64,000 nucleotides of DNA from 20CM-2-65-7 sp963830455 (GTDB lineage: Bacteria; Gemmatimonadota; Gemmatimonadetes; Gemmatimonadales; GWC2-71-9), in contig CAWHMT010000004.1 of the NCBI GenBank assembly GCA_963830455.1, positions 248,001-312,000 of the forward strand, given 5' to 3'. The notes beneath the pieces are model-generated. The model had not been told where the DNA came from. It saw only the letters and a list, made by a program, of their open reading frames with translations, and did not search any database. The translations under genes and the position numbers were made by a program. Below are positions 43,754 to 52,805 of this stretch, in pieces (positions within the stretch are counted from its first letter, which is position 1; each line of letters opens with the position of its first letter).

Positions 43754-44470
43754 AAAGGCGCTGAGGGCGTCGTTGAAGGCGCCCGGCTGCTCCAACGGCG
43801 AGAGATGTCCCGATCCGGGAATCACCACGAACCGCGCTCCCGGAATTGCACCCGCCATTTCCTCCATTCCAGTCGCTGGTGCGATCTGATCAGCGTCGCC
43901 CGCAACCACCAGGACCGGAACTCGAATCTGTCTGAGGAGCGGCGTCGAATCAGGCCGGTCGCGTAGCGCTCGCAACGCACCGACAATTCCCGCGATCGGT
44001 TGGCGCTGGATCATGGTCGTAACCTCCCGCGCGATCTCGGCTCCCGTGGTGGGCGCGAGCAGCTTGGGGATCAACTCCCGGGTGACGGCGCCCGCCCCTT
44101 CCTTCTTTGCCCGCGCGGCGAGCGCATCACGAGCGTGTCGAGCCTCGGCGGTATCGGCGGTCGCTTTCGTGTGACAGAGCACCGCCGCCCGAACGCGGTT
44201 TGGAAAACGTCGCAGCAGCTCGAAGACGATATAGCCACCCATGGACAGCCCGCACACGACCGTCTCGTCGATCTCGAGCTGGTCGAGCCCGCCGATCAAA
44301 TCATCGGCGTACGCGCTCATCGAGAAGGCACCCGGCGCGGCGGGCCCTGTTCGCGAGCCGGCACCCAGCAAGTCGGGCGCGACGCGGCGCCACCGCGTGA
44401 GCGCCGCGACTTGATGTCGCCACATCTGATGATCGAACGGGAACCCGTGAATGAAGAGAACGGCGGTCAT
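43748..44470 (-). CDS. alpha/beta hydrolase
   Basis: A 240-residue alpha/beta-hydrolase: oxyanion region LFIHGFPFDHQMW, nucleophile elbow GLSMGG (Ser about residue 95), acid VLVVAGDADQIAP and the final His in GSGHLSPLEQP. I use the ATG at 44470, which overlaps the PLP enzyme's stop (ATGA). It overlaps the ferredoxin gene convergently by 6 bp. The substrate is not evident. Confidence 0.9.
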   Translation of the reverse strand: MTAVLFIHGFPFDHQMWRHQVAALTRWRRVAPDLLGAGSRTGPAAPGAFSMSAYADDLIGGLDQLEIDETVVCGLSMGGYIVFELLRRFPNRVRAAVLCHTKATADTAEARHARDALAARAKKEGAGAVTRELIPKLLAPTTGAEIAREVTTMIQRQPIAGIVGALRALRDRPDSTPLLRQIRVPVLVVAGDADQIAPATGMEEMAGAIPGARFVVIPGSGHLSPLEQPGAFNDALSAFL

Positions 44471-45420
44471 GGCCACGCGAATGTATGCCAAAAAACCGCT
44501 CGTCGTACGTCGTGCGTCGTGCGTCGTAGGAAGAGACTGAAAGCCTTGGCTCCGTAGGTCGGGTCGAGCCGCAGTCCATACTCCGACGCGAGTGAGCGGG
44601 CGCGCTCTCCGTCATGCGTCGGGTGGCCGTACCCCGGTCCCATCCCATCGACGACGTCGACACGAATTGACGATCGCGGCACGGTGAACTCGATCCCCGC
44701 CTGCTGGATCAGCGACGCAGCCTTGCGCGCGAGGCGCAGCGTCCGCCAACGATTCGCGACGATGCGTGGCGCCACCCGCACCGCGATGACGCGCGTCGAC
44801 CAACCTAACCACGCGATGCCCAGCGCGATGCCCGCCGCAGTCCCACCCGTACCGAGTGGCACGACGATCGAATCGGGCGGGGCGTCGAGCTGAGTGGTCA
44901 ACTCGAGGGTCGCGAGAAAATGTCCAATGACGGCGCGCGGGTCGGCGCCGCCGCCCGGAATCCAGCGCGGCGTCCCGCGCCCCAGTTGATGCGCCGCGCG
45001 CCACGCACGCAACACCGCCCACGGCAGGGTCAGGACGCTGGTTGCGCGCACGACGACATTCGCGCTGCTCGCGGTCGCCGCGAACACACTCTTGCTGGCT
45101 TCGGTCTCCGGCTGCGCGAACAGCGCGACCGCCGTGCGATGGCCCTGCGCTCGTGCCGCCCGCGCCGTCGCGAGCGCATGACTCGATCCCTCGCCACCGA
45201 GCGTCACAAACACCGAACGCGGCGGCGCCCCGGCGAGCAGGAACTCGAGTCCGCGCACCTTGTTGCCGCCCGCCCGGTCCTCGCGCTTGAACCAGAGCGC
45301 GTGCAGCCCGAGCGCGCGGGCGAGCGCCGGCTGCTCCTCGAGGGGCGTCGGCCACTCCCCGAGACTGCACGGCGCGAAGGCGGTGCGTATCTTTGTGGCC
45401 AACACAGCGGAGCGATCCAT
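44467..45420 (-). CDS. PLP-dependent enzyme (D-cysteine desulfhydrase/ACC deaminase family)
   Basis: A protein of about 317 residues with the fold type II PLP core: PTPLEEQPALARAL, the PLP lysine in REDRAGGNKVRGLEF, VTLGGEGSSHALATA, and VVPLGTGGTAAGIALG. The closing FWHTF resembles family members acting on D-cysteine or related amino acids. I prefer ATG 45420 over the upstream GTG. The last 20 codons contain a 28-bp tandem repeat (44501-44528), so the segment LRRTTHDVRRA is repeat-derived. The start overlaps a divergent small ORF. Confidence 0.87.
   Translation of the reverse strand: MDRSAVLATKIRTAFAPCSLGEWPTPLEEQPALARALGLHALWFKREDRAGGNKVRGLEFLLAGAPPRSVFVTLGGEGSSHALATARAARAQGHRTAVALFAQPETEASKSVFAATASSANVVVRATSVLTLPWAVLRAWRAAHQLGRGTPRWIPGGGADPRAVIGHFLATLELTTQLDAPPDSIVVPLGTGGTAAGIALGIAWLGWSTRVIAVRVAPRIVANRWRTLRLARKAASLIQQAGIEFTVPRSSIRVDVVDGMGPGYGHPTHDGERARSLASEYGLRLDPTYGAKAFSLFLRRTTHDVRRAVFWHTFAWP
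44501..44528. repeat. four tandem 7-bp units inside a coding region
   Basis: The heptamers cgtcgta, cgtcgtg, cgtcgtg and cgtcgta follow one another without interruption inside the 3' end of the PLP-enzyme gene. Its unit differs from the 8-bp AGACGTCT repeats. Confidence 0.75.
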
Positions 45421-45589
45421 GCAAGTAACCACCGATTACATCCGTCATGCGGCGCGAGCCGCCCGCAAATGTGCGGGCGATCCACTGGGCGGTGCCCCTC
45501 AGGCTCCAGATCCCGAATTCTACAAGACGTTAGCCAAGGCGCTCGAACAAATCGCCGCCGGGATGGAGGCGCTAGGGAAGCAGGAGTGA
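45419..45589 (+). CDS. small protein upstream of RNase D
   Basis: A 56-residue ORF with GGAG nine bases before ATG, reading MQVTTDYIRHAARAARKCAG and ending FYKTLAKALEQIAAGMEALG. The composition looks protein-like and helical. Its stop overlaps the RNase D start (GTGA), which suggests translational coupling. Its first codon lies across the divergent PLP gene's start, so at least one of the two starts may be slightly off. I do not recognise a family. Confidence 0.5.
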   Translation: MQVTTDYIRHAARAARKCAGDPLGGAPQAPDPEFYKTLAKALEQIAAGMEALGKQE

Positions 45590-46707
45590 AATACGTCGAC
45601 ACGCCGCAGGACCTGGCGGCGTTCATCGCTTCCATGCGTCGGGAGTCGCGAGTCGGCGTCGATACGGAAGCCGCGAGCTTCCACCGCTACCGCGATCGCA
45701 TCTACCTCGTACAGGTCTCGAGTCGCACCCACACCGCTCTGATCGACCCGCTCGCCGTGGCAGATCTGGCGCCGTTCGGCGCCCTGCTCGCCGATCCAGC
45801 CGTCGAAAAGACCTTCCACGACGCCGACTACGATCTGCGCGTACTCGACCGCGACTACGGGTTCCGCGCCGCCCACCTGTTCGACACCCGCATCGCCGCA
45901 CAGTTCGCCGGCGAGCCCGCCATTGGGCTGGCCGCGCTGCTCGACAAATACGCCGGGATCAAGCTCGACAAGGAGCATCAGAAAGCGGACTGGTCGCTCC
46001 GGCCCCTGACGCCGCCGATGCTGGCCTATGCCGCCGCCGACACCCAGCATCTGCTGCCCTTGCGCGACGCGCTGGAGCAGCGGCTCACGCAGTTGGGTCG
46101 TCTCACCTGGGCCCAGGAGGAGTTCAAGCAGCTGGAGTCGCTGCGCTGGACCGGCCCGGCCGAAGGGGACGAGGAGACCTATTTGCGGCTCAAAGGGGCG
46201 AAGGGACTTCAGCCGCGCAGCCTCGCTGCGCTACGACTGTTGCATCGCTGGCGCGAAACTGTCGCTGAGCGGGAGGACAAGGCCCCGTTCCGCATCATCG
46301 GCAACGACGCGCTGCTCGGCGTGTCCCGGGCGTTGCCCGGAGCCACGCCCGATCTCAGCCGCATTCGGGAGCTGCCCTCCTCGCTGGCGCGCCGTCATGG
46401 CCCCGCGCTGCTGGAGGCGGTGACGCGAGCCAGGGCGCTCCCCGAAAGCGAGCTGCCACGGCTCGAACGGCGCGCCCGGCCGCAGAAAGACGCCGGGTTC
46501 GACACTCGGGTCGAAAAGCTGAAAGCGGCGCGCAATCGCGTCGCAACAGAGCTGGGAATCGAGGCGGGTGTGTTGTGCGGCCGGACGACGCTGGAGGCCG
46601 TGGCGCGCGCCCGGCCGTCAGATCGCGCGGGGCTGGATCACGTGGCCGAGCTGCGGCGCTGGCAGGTCGACGTGCTGGGGGCGGCGCTGCTCGACGCGCT
46701 GCGCTAG
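45586..46707 (+). CDS. rnd: ribonuclease D
   Basis: A 373-residue DEDD exoribonuclease. The active-site motifs are VGVDTEAASFH (D, E), FHDADYDLRVL (D) and AYAAADTQHLL (Y-x3-D), followed by two HRDC-type helical domains (about 205-280 and 290-370). It trims the 3' ends of tRNA and other small RNAs. The GTG start at 45586 overlaps the stop of the small upstream ORF and lies next to CAGGAG; the longer frame upstream belongs to the antisense of the PLP gene. Confidence 0.93.
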   Translation: MKYVDTPQDLAAFIASMRRESRVGVDTEAASFHRYRDRIYLVQVSSRTHTALIDPLAVADLAPFGALLADPAVEKTFHDADYDLRVLDRDYGFRAAHLFDTRIAAQFAGEPAIGLAALLDKYAGIKLDKEHQKADWSLRPLTPPMLAYAAADTQHLLPLRDALEQRLTQLGRLTWAQEEFKQLESLRWTGPAEGDEETYLRLKGAKGLQPRSLAALRLLHRWRETVAEREDKAPFRIIGNDALLGVSRALPGATPDLSRIRELPSSLARRHGPALLEAVTRARALPESELPRLERRARPQKDAGFDTRVEKLKAARNRVATELGIEAGVLCGRTTLEAVARARPSDRAGLDHVAELRRWQVDVLGAALLDALR

Positions 46708-47012
46708 AAGCCCATCATCGCGCGGATCTTCGGATCGATGCGCTCCGGCGTCCAATACGGCTCCCACACGATGTCGATGTCGACGTCCTTCACGCCCTCG
46801 AGCGCGCGCACGACCTTGTAGATGTCGTTCGTGATCATGGGCCCCGCCGGGCAACCGGGCGATGTGAGCGTCATGTTGATCCGCACCAGGCCGTCATCCA
46901 CCTCCACGTCATAGACCAGACCCAGATCGACGATGTTCATGTCGAGCTCGGGATCCTTGACCTGACGCAGGGCTTGGCGGACGGCGTCCGCGCTGAGCAC
47001 AGCGGTCGTCAT
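46704..47012 (-). CDS. MIP18/SufT-like metal-sulfur cluster assembly protein
   Basis: A 102-residue DUF59 (MIP18) protein: ALRQVKDPELDMNIVDLGLVY, then INMTLTSPGCPAG with the conserved Cys, and VDIVWEPYWTPERIDP. Family members (SufT, Cia2) help deliver Fe-S clusters to target proteins. It overlaps RNase D convergently by 4 bp and is the last gene of the matrixin-AmrS-hydrolase-DCC operon; AmrS is itself an Fe-S enzyme. Confidence 0.93.
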   Translation of the reverse strand: MTTAVLSADAVRQALRQVKDPELDMNIVDLGLVYDVEVDDGLVRINMTLTSPGCPAGPMITNDIYKVVRALEGVKDVDIDIVWEPYWTPERIDPKIRAMMGF

Positions 47013-47022
47013 GTGTGGCAAC

Positions 47023-47415
47023 CTAGCGACCCTCCAAACCACGCACCAGACAGTGCCGCCGGATCGCGATCCAGGCGTAGATGCGACGCGCGAGCGGCAG
47101 CACACCCGGAATCCGAAACAGCAGCGCAAGCCACCGTTTGTTGGGGAACAGCGTGAGCAACCGTGGAATCGCGTCGGCGCCTGGGTACACGCGGCCATCG
47201 GGCAGAATCAGGTGCATCGCAGCAGCCAGTTTGGGCAATGCAATTCCGAAACGCGCCACGGCGACTCCGTCCTGGAACGGCACGTACCGCAGCATGTGTT
47301 CCCGGTCCCACCGTTTCAAGAGCGCGACGGATTTTTGGCAGATTCCGCACTCGCCGTCGTAGATCAGCGTCGGGTAGGTCCGGTCAGTGGCCACGGGGGG
47401 GGCCGGGGGTGGCAT
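47023..47415 (-). CDS. DCC family thiol-disulfide oxidoreductase-like protein
   Basis: A 130-residue DUF393 protein: YDGECGICQKSVALLKRWD at the N-terminus (the CxxC that gives the family its DCC name), a thioredoxin-like core and a C-terminal amphipathic segment. Most members are uncharacterised. It overlaps the preceding beta-lactamase-like gene by about 32 bp. Confidence 0.9.
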   Translation of the reverse strand: MPPPAPPVATDRTYPTLIYDGECGICQKSVALLKRWDREHMLRYVPFQDGVAVARFGIALPKLAAAMHLILPDGRVYPGADAIPRLLTLFPNKRWLALLFRIPGVLPLARRIYAWIAIRRHCLVRGLEGR

Positions 47416-48532
47416 CGAACGCACGTGCCGCTGCGTCGGCGACTCGACCGCGGACCTCTTTGAGCGCGGTGAACGTTCCGCGCGCGCCGCCGGCCTGCGA
47501 GTACGATCGATTCGTCAGCAGAAGCACGAACAGACCCCGGTCGGGATCGATCCACAGCGATGTCCCCGTCCATCCGGTGTGACCGTACGTGTGCGGACCG
47601 AGCAGCTTGCCGGCGCTCGAGACGTCTTCGCCGGTGGGAACGGCTTCCCACCCGAGCGTGCGCGCGCTCGAGCCGCGTCGAGCGGGCACGGCGATTTGCG
47701 TGAACTGACGCACGACCTCCGGCTTCAGGATCGGCGCGCCTTCCGCGAGCATGAACTGGGCAAAGCGCGCCAGCCCGCTCGCCGTCGTAAAGAGTCCCGC
47801 GTGTCCCGCGACGCCACCCAGCCGGGCGGCGTTGGGATCGTTGACGACACCCGCGATGGGATGACCGCGCCAGATACCCGTGGGCACGGTGTACGGTTCG
47901 AGTCGTCTGGACGGGCGGAACACCATCTGACGCTCGAGCCCGAGGGGCGCAAACACTTCGCGCCTGACGAACTCGTCGAGTGGCAGGCCGCTGACGCGAC
48001 GCACGATCTCGCCCAACAGAATCGCGTTGAGATCGGAGTACACCATCCGAGACCCGGGCGCCGCGATCGGCACCGTCGTGAGCACCATGTTCATCGCGGT
48101 CGCGCTGTCCGGTGCGTCCTTGAGCGGCAGCGTGCCGCGGAGCCCGGAGGTGTGCGTCAGCAGGTGACGCACCGTAATGACTCCGGTGCCGGGGCTGTTG
48201 AACTCGGGAACGTAGCGAACGACCGGTGAATCGAGGGCGACGCGGCCGCGCTGGACCAGCAGCATCAGCGCGGGTGTCGTGGCGGCCACTTTCGTCAACG
48301 ACGCCACGTCCCAGAAGGTGCTGTCGAGGCTGGGACGCGCGCTGGCGGCCGACCACGTGAACCGGCCGTAGGTGTTGGAGAACAGGATTGCGTCGCGCGT
48401 CCCGACGACGAGGGCCGCGGCGGGATACACGCGCCCCAGAATCCCCTCCCGCACGGCACTATCGAACGGAGTCGAGTCCAGCACCCGCCCCGCTGTGCCC
48501 TGCGCCAGCAGCAACAGGAGCGTTACGACCAA
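47384..48532 (-). CDS. secreted serine hydrolase, beta-lactamase (class C-like) family
   Basis: A 382-residue protein with a short signal peptide (VVTLLLLLAQG). The SxxK motif is SLTK, in DVASLTKVAATT (Ser about residue 78); the YxN-type motif is YSDLN; and HTG lies near the C-terminus (YGHTGWTG). This family covers D-aminopeptidases, esterases and penicillin-binding carboxypeptidases; real beta-lactamase activity is not implied. The start is TTG, overlapping the AmrS gene by 10 bp. Confidence 0.9.
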   Translation of the reverse strand: MVVTLLLLLAQGTAGRVLDSTPFDSAVREGILGRVYPAAALVVGTRDAILFSNTYGRFTWSAASARPSLDSTFWDVASLTKVAATTPALMLLVQRGRVALDSPVVRYVPEFNSPGTGVITVRHLLTHTSGLRGTLPLKDAPDSATAMNMVLTTVPIAAPGSRMVYSDLNAILLGEIVRRVSGLPLDEFVRREVFAPLGLERQMVFRPSRRLEPYTVPTGIWRGHPIAGVVNDPNAARLGGVAGHAGLFTTASGLARFAQFMLAEGAPILKPEVVRQFTQIAVPARRGSSARTLGWEAVPTGEDVSSAGKLLGPHTYGHTGWTGTSLWIDPDRGLFVLLLTNRSYSQAGGARGTFTALKEVRGRVADAAARAFDATPGPPRGH

Positions 48533-49563
48533 ATGCCCGGGATCCGCCGGCTACAGGAGGGGCAGCGACCATCGGCGCCGATGCGCTGTTGTTTGATCAC
48601 GTACCCGTACCGCTCGATGAGCAAGTCGCCGCAGTCGGGGCAATAGGTGTGCTCCCAGCGGCCCACCCGGCCGGGGAGGTTCCCCGCGTAGACGAATTTC
48701 AGCCCCGTGCGTGATCCGATCTCGCACGCGCGCAGCAGCGTGGCGGCCGGCGTGTTGTCGGGGTCGGTCATCTTGTAGTCCTTGTGAAACGCCGTGACGT
48801 GCCACGGGATCTCCGGTGACACGGCGGCAATGGCCTCGGCGGCGCGGGTGAGCTGCGCGTCGTCGTCGTTGAACCCAGGGACGATCAGGGTGACGATTTC
48901 GAGCCAGAAGCCGCGCTCGTACACCAGGCGAATCGCGTCGAGGACGTGTTGGAGCACGCCGCCGAGCTCGCGATAGCGCTTATCGTCCATCGCCTTGAGA
49001 TCGATCTTGTAGCAATCGGTCCAGGGCCGGATGTAGTCGAGGACTTCAGGGGTGGCATTCCCGTTCGAGATGAACGCGGTCTTGAGTCCACGCGGGCGCG
49101 CGACCTTGAAGACGTCCACGGCCCATTCGGCCGTGATCAGGGGCTCGTTGTACGACGAGCCGACCATGCGCGCCCCCTGGCGCTGCGCCAGCGCGACCAA
49201 TTCGTCCGGCGTGACGTCGGTCGGCATCACGCCCGCCGTCGCGTCGCGCAGCGCCTGCGACGTGAGCCAGTTCTGGCAGTAGCCGCAGTGGAAGTCGCAG
49301 CCGAGCATGCCGAAGGTGAGGGTGTCGCTGCCCGGCAGGCAATGGAAGAACGGCTTCTTCTCTGTCGGGTCGCATTGCAGGGCCGCGACGTATCCGGCCG
49401 GGACGAACAGCGTCCCTTCCTTATTGAAGCGCACTTTGCAAATGCCGCGCCGTCCCGGTTTTACCAGACACCGGTGGCCGCAAGCGAAACAGCGCACCGC
49501 TCCGCCGTCCAGCTTTTCGATCAACTCGGCTTCGCGCACGCGGGTGTCGAGCGCCTGCGCCAA
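48523..49563 (-). CDS. amrS: AmmeMemoRadiSam system radical SAM enzyme AmrS
   Basis: A 346-residue radical SAM protein with the CxxxCxxC cluster motif in GCDFHCGYCQNW, an N-terminal zinc-like region CFACGHRC and a C-terminal ribbon CPDCGDL ... CPSC. It belongs to the AmmeMemoRadiSam group, usually encoded with AMMECR1- and MEMO1-like partners, but neither partner is present here. The substrate is unknown. The start is a TTG immediately downstream of a run of ten C (minus strand); that run and the weak start codon leave the exact N-terminus open. Confidence 0.9.
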   Translation of the reverse strand: MAQALDTRVREAELIEKLDGGAVRCFACGHRCLVKPGRRGICKVRFNKEGTLFVPAGYVAALQCDPTEKKPFFHCLPGSDTLTFGMLGCDFHCGYCQNWLTSQALRDATAGVMPTDVTPDELVALAQRQGARMVGSSYNEPLITAEWAVDVFKVARPRGLKTAFISNGNATPEVLDYIRPWTDCYKIDLKAMDDKRYRELGGVLQHVLDAIRLVYERGFWLEIVTLIVPGFNDDDAQLTRAAEAIAAVSPEIPWHVTAFHKDYKMTDPDNTPAATLLRACEIGSRTGLKFVYAGNLPGRVGRWEHTYCPDCGDLLIERYGYVIKQQRIGADGRCPSCSRRIPGIWS

Positions 49564-49619
49564 CGGGGGGGGGCCCTGCGGAGCGACGTGGGTCAGAAAG
49601 GACGTGATACTGCGTGGCG

Positions 49620-50444
49620 TCAGCGCAGACTCCCGGGTGTCAGCTGGTAGAGCAGCACGACTGTGCGCGCGTCGCGGGCCGACAACTCCCGCACTTTCGC
49701 GGTCGGAAACATGATGTCGGTCGAATCCTTCGAGTGATCGAGGCCGAGCAGGTGTCCTACTTCATGGGCAGCGACGACACGGATGTCGTCCGATTCCATG
49801 GGGCGGCCCTTGGGATCGAAAGTTGCAAGGGTGATGACCGCGGACTGAATCTGGCCGTTCTGGTCCCAGGTGACGTCGGTTTGGCCGGTCCGCTCGATCT
49901 CGAACTGAACGCGCCAGCGCACCGTGACCTCGGCACTGGTCGAGTCGGCGTTGAAGTCGAAGCGGACGGGGACGCCCATGCTGGTCCACGCGCCGAACGC
50001 GGTCTGGATCGCATCCAGAAACACGGGCTTGAAGTTCGCCGCGGACGTCGGCGCGAACCACACGCGGATCGGGCTGCTCTGGCGATTCTCCCAGCGGCGC
50101 AGCATCGAATCGCCGCTCTCGGCGAGCATCTCGCCGAGGTACGTGCTCGCGCCGCTGGCACGGATGCGCCGTCGCATTTCCGAACGCGCGAGCAGCTCGA
50201 TATACGACGGCTCGCGGGCCTCGGGCGCGGCGGGCACATCGGTGCCCTGCGTGACGGTGCCGGGCATCGCTGGCGGTGCCGCCGGTGGGGGAATCGCCGG
50301 GGGCGATTCCGGTTGGGACATCGTCACCGGCGGTGCGGGCTGGTTGGTGACGCGCCGCGTGGGTCGAAATGCATCCCAGAAGACGATGAGCAGGATCAGC
50401 ACCGCGGCCACGGCGATCATTCCGGTGAGTCGGCGTTCGACCAT
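49620..50444 (-). CDS. matrixin-like metalloprotease, membrane-anchored
   Basis: A 274-residue protein: membrane anchor at about 8-27, a proline-rich linker (about 32-70) and a metzincin catalytic domain at about 115-270. The zinc motif AAHEVGHLLGLDH gives HExxHxxGxxH, followed by DIMFPT (Met-turn). Its job is presumably extracellular or periplasmic proteolysis. It heads a minus-strand operon with AmrS, a serine hydrolase, DCC and SufT-like genes. Confidence 0.92.
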   Translation of the reverse strand: MVERRLTGMIAVAAVLILLIVFWDAFRPTRRVTNQPAPPVTMSQPESPPAIPPPAAPPAMPGTVTQGTDVPAAPEAREPSYIELLARSEMRRRIRASGASTYLGEMLAESGDSMLRRWENRQSSPIRVWFAPTSAANFKPVFLDAIQTAFGAWTSMGVPVRFDFNADSTSAEVTVRWRVQFEIERTGQTDVTWDQNGQIQSAVITLATFDPKGRPMESDDIRVVAAHEVGHLLGLDHSKDSTDIMFPTAKVRELSARDARTVVLLYQLTPGSLR

Positions 50445-50534
50445 GCGCGCAATATGCGAAGAGGCGCCGTTGCGCCGCTAGCATTGCACTCTGCACGTCT
50501 CTATGATTGTGGCCCGCATGCGTTTGGATCATAA

Positions 50535-52805
50535 GTGATCCGGTTACCCGCGAAGCTGGTCGTGCGCTGGCGCGGGTGGGTTATTGCCGCCTGGGCGGTG
50601 CTGGCGCTGCTGTTCGCGCCGAAAGCTACCCATGTGCAGCGCGTGCTGGCCGTACGCGGCACCGCCGTCGAAGCATCGGAATCCGCCCGGGCCTCGCAGC
50701 TGCTGCGTGAGGCGTTTCCCAATCCCATCGCCGACTACGTGGCGGTCGTGGTGCACGGGCCGGTGCGTTACACGCATCCGCGTTTTGAGACCGTGTTGGA
50801 TTCGATCTCCGCGGCGCTGACCCGTCAGACCTACATCAGCCAGGTCGTGTCGGTACGCACGCTGGGCGAATCCTCTTTCGTCAGCGCCGATCGCCATACG
50901 ACCTTTCTCATCGCCGCGATCACCTCGTCGAGCATGAACGACGTCAATCGCATCGTCGTCCCCGAGCTGCGCGAGACGGTGAACGGCACACTGCGACGGC
51001 TGCCCCGCGCGGACGGCTTTGATGTCAAGGTGACCGGGAATCCCGCCCTCGACTATGACGTCCGCATGATCAGCACGGCCGACACCCGCACCGCGGAACG
51101 GCGCGCGGTGCCGCTGACGCTCGTCGTGCTGGTGCTCGCGTTCGGCGCTCTCGTCGCCGCGACGCTCCCGATCATCGTCGCCATTCTCGCCATCACGATC
51201 GCCCTCGGTCTCGTCGCGGTCGCGGCGCAGTTCCAGACGATGTCGGTGTTCGTGCTCAACATCACGACGATGGTGGGGCTCGGGGTGGGAATCGACTACT
51301 CCCTGCTGATCGTCACCCGGTTCCGAGAAGAGCTGAATCGCGGGCTGTCGCCCGGCGACGCCGCCGTGCGCACGATTCAGACGGCGGGATCGGCCGTCGT
51401 GACGTCCGGCTTGACGGTGGTGGTCGGATTCGCCGCGCTGATCCTGACGCCACTCGAGGAGACGCGCTCGGTCGGCATCGGCGGCCTCATCGTCGTCGCG
51501 ACCGCCGTGCTGCTCGCGACCACATTCCTGCCGGCCGTGCTCGCGCTGCTGGGCCGCAACATCGACCGGCCCAAGTGGCTCGCCCGGCCGCTCGCCCGGA
51601 TTCACGCCCCGGGGGGATGGGAGCGCTGGGCCCGCTACCTCGGCCACCGGCCGTGGCGCGCGATTATCGGGGGTGGGCTCGCGATCGCGCTGCTCACATT
51701 TCCGTTGACGCAGATCAAGATCGGGCTGCCGGTGCGCAACTGGTTTCCGCCCGAAGCGGAATCGGCCCAGGGCCTCGAGGCGCTCCGCGACATGGGCGCG
51801 AGCGGCGTGATTCAGCCGCTCCGGGTTCTGGTGCAGTTCCCCAGCGGCGAGTCCGCGCTGTCGGGCCGGCGGCTGTCCGGTCTCAAGGCCCTCAGCGACT
51901 CGATTCGCAAAGACCCGCGCGTGCGCGAGGTGCGCGGCGTCGCGACGCTTCGTCCCGGACTCTCCACCCTTCAGCTCGCGATCTTCTACGGCAATCCCGA
52001 TTCGGTGCGCGCGCGCTACCCGGAGTTCTTCAACGCTTACCTGAGCGGCGACCGGCGCACGACGCTCATGGACGTCATTGCCGCGGATACCGTCACGTAC
52101 ACGGGGATGATGGAGCTGGCGCGCAACGTGCGCGGCGTGATCAGTCGTGGAACGCGGCTGCGCGGGTCGGAGATCGTGGTGGGCGGGTTCGCGGCCTCGA
52201 GTCTCGACCTGCAGCAGCGTCTGCTCGCCCGCTTTCCCGGGATTATCGGGATGATTCTGGGCGTGACCGCGATCATGCTGCTCTGGGCGTTCCGGTCCGT
52301 GCTCGTACCGCTGAAGGCGGTGGTGTTGAACTGTCTCTCGGTGGGCGCCGCGTTCGGGATCACGGTCCTCGTGTTCCAGCACGGCTACGGCGCCGAATTG
52401 TTCGGCCTGGACGGACCCACCGAGGCGATCTTCGTCGTAGTCCCGGTGCTTGTGTTCGCGACGGTGTTCGGCCTGTCGATGGACTACGAGGTGTTCCTGC
52501 TCACGCGTGTGAAGGAAGTGTTCGACAAGACCGGGCGCAACGACCACGCCACGATGGAAGGCCTGTCCGCCACGGCGTCAACGATCTCGTTTGCGGCCCT
52601 CATCATGATCATCGTGTTTGGAAACTTCGCGTTCACCCGCGTGCTCGCCGTGCAGTTCATCGGGTTCGGGCTGGCGGTGGCGGTGCTGCTGGACGCGACG
52701 CTGATCCGCATGGTGCTCGTCCCGGCGATCATGCACATCGCGGGACGCTGGAATTGGTGGCCGGGAGTACGCGCGCCACGGCGCGACGTCGAAGAGACTA
52801 CCTAG
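50535..52805 (+). CDS. MMPL/RND family transporter
   Basis: A 756-residue efflux-type protein with two six-helix halves. Each half has an extracytoplasmic loop domain (about residues 38-200 and 385-540) and the functional GxxxDY-type site in its helix 4: GVGIDYSLLIVTR in the first half and FGLSMDYEVFLLT in the second. Members export lipids, siderophores or hopanoids. The start is GTG; a TATGAT box at 50502-50507 could be its -10. It converges on a small DUF4031-like gene with an 8-bp overlap. Confidence 0.92.
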   Translation: MIRLPAKLVVRWRGWVIAAWAVLALLFAPKATHVQRVLAVRGTAVEASESARASQLLREAFPNPIADYVAVVVHGPVRYTHPRFETVLDSISAALTRQTYISQVVSVRTLGESSFVSADRHTTFLIAAITSSSMNDVNRIVVPELRETVNGTLRRLPRADGFDVKVTGNPALDYDVRMISTADTRTAERRAVPLTLVVLVLAFGALVAATLPIIVAILAITIALGLVAVAAQFQTMSVFVLNITTMVGLGVGIDYSLLIVTRFREELNRGLSPGDAAVRTIQTAGSAVVTSGLTVVVGFAALILTPLEETRSVGIGGLIVVATAVLLATTFLPAVLALLGRNIDRPKWLARPLARIHAPGGWERWARYLGHRPWRAIIGGGLAIALLTFPLTQIKIGLPVRNWFPPEAESAQGLEALRDMGASGVIQPLRVLVQFPSGESALSGRRLSGLKALSDSIRKDPRVREVRGVATLRPGLSTLQLAIFYGNPDSVRARYPEFFNAYLSGDRRTTLMDVIAADTVTYTGMMELARNVRGVISRGTRLRGSEIVVGGFAASSLDLQQRLLARFPGIIGMILGVTAIMLLWAFRSVLVPLKAVVLNCLSVGAAFGITVLVFQHGYGAELFGLDGPTEAIFVVVPVLVFATVFGLSMDYEVFLLTRVKEVFDKTGRNDHATMEGLSATASTISFAALIMIIVFGNFAFTRVLAVQFIGFGLAVAVLLDATLIRMVLVPAIMHIAGRWNWWPGVRAPRRDVEETT

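Noticed and set aside
47384..48532. A true antibiotic-resistance beta-lactamase
   Set aside because: The family motifs (SxxK, YxN, HTG) are shared with esterases and peptidases, and nothing here indicates beta-lactam hydrolysis.
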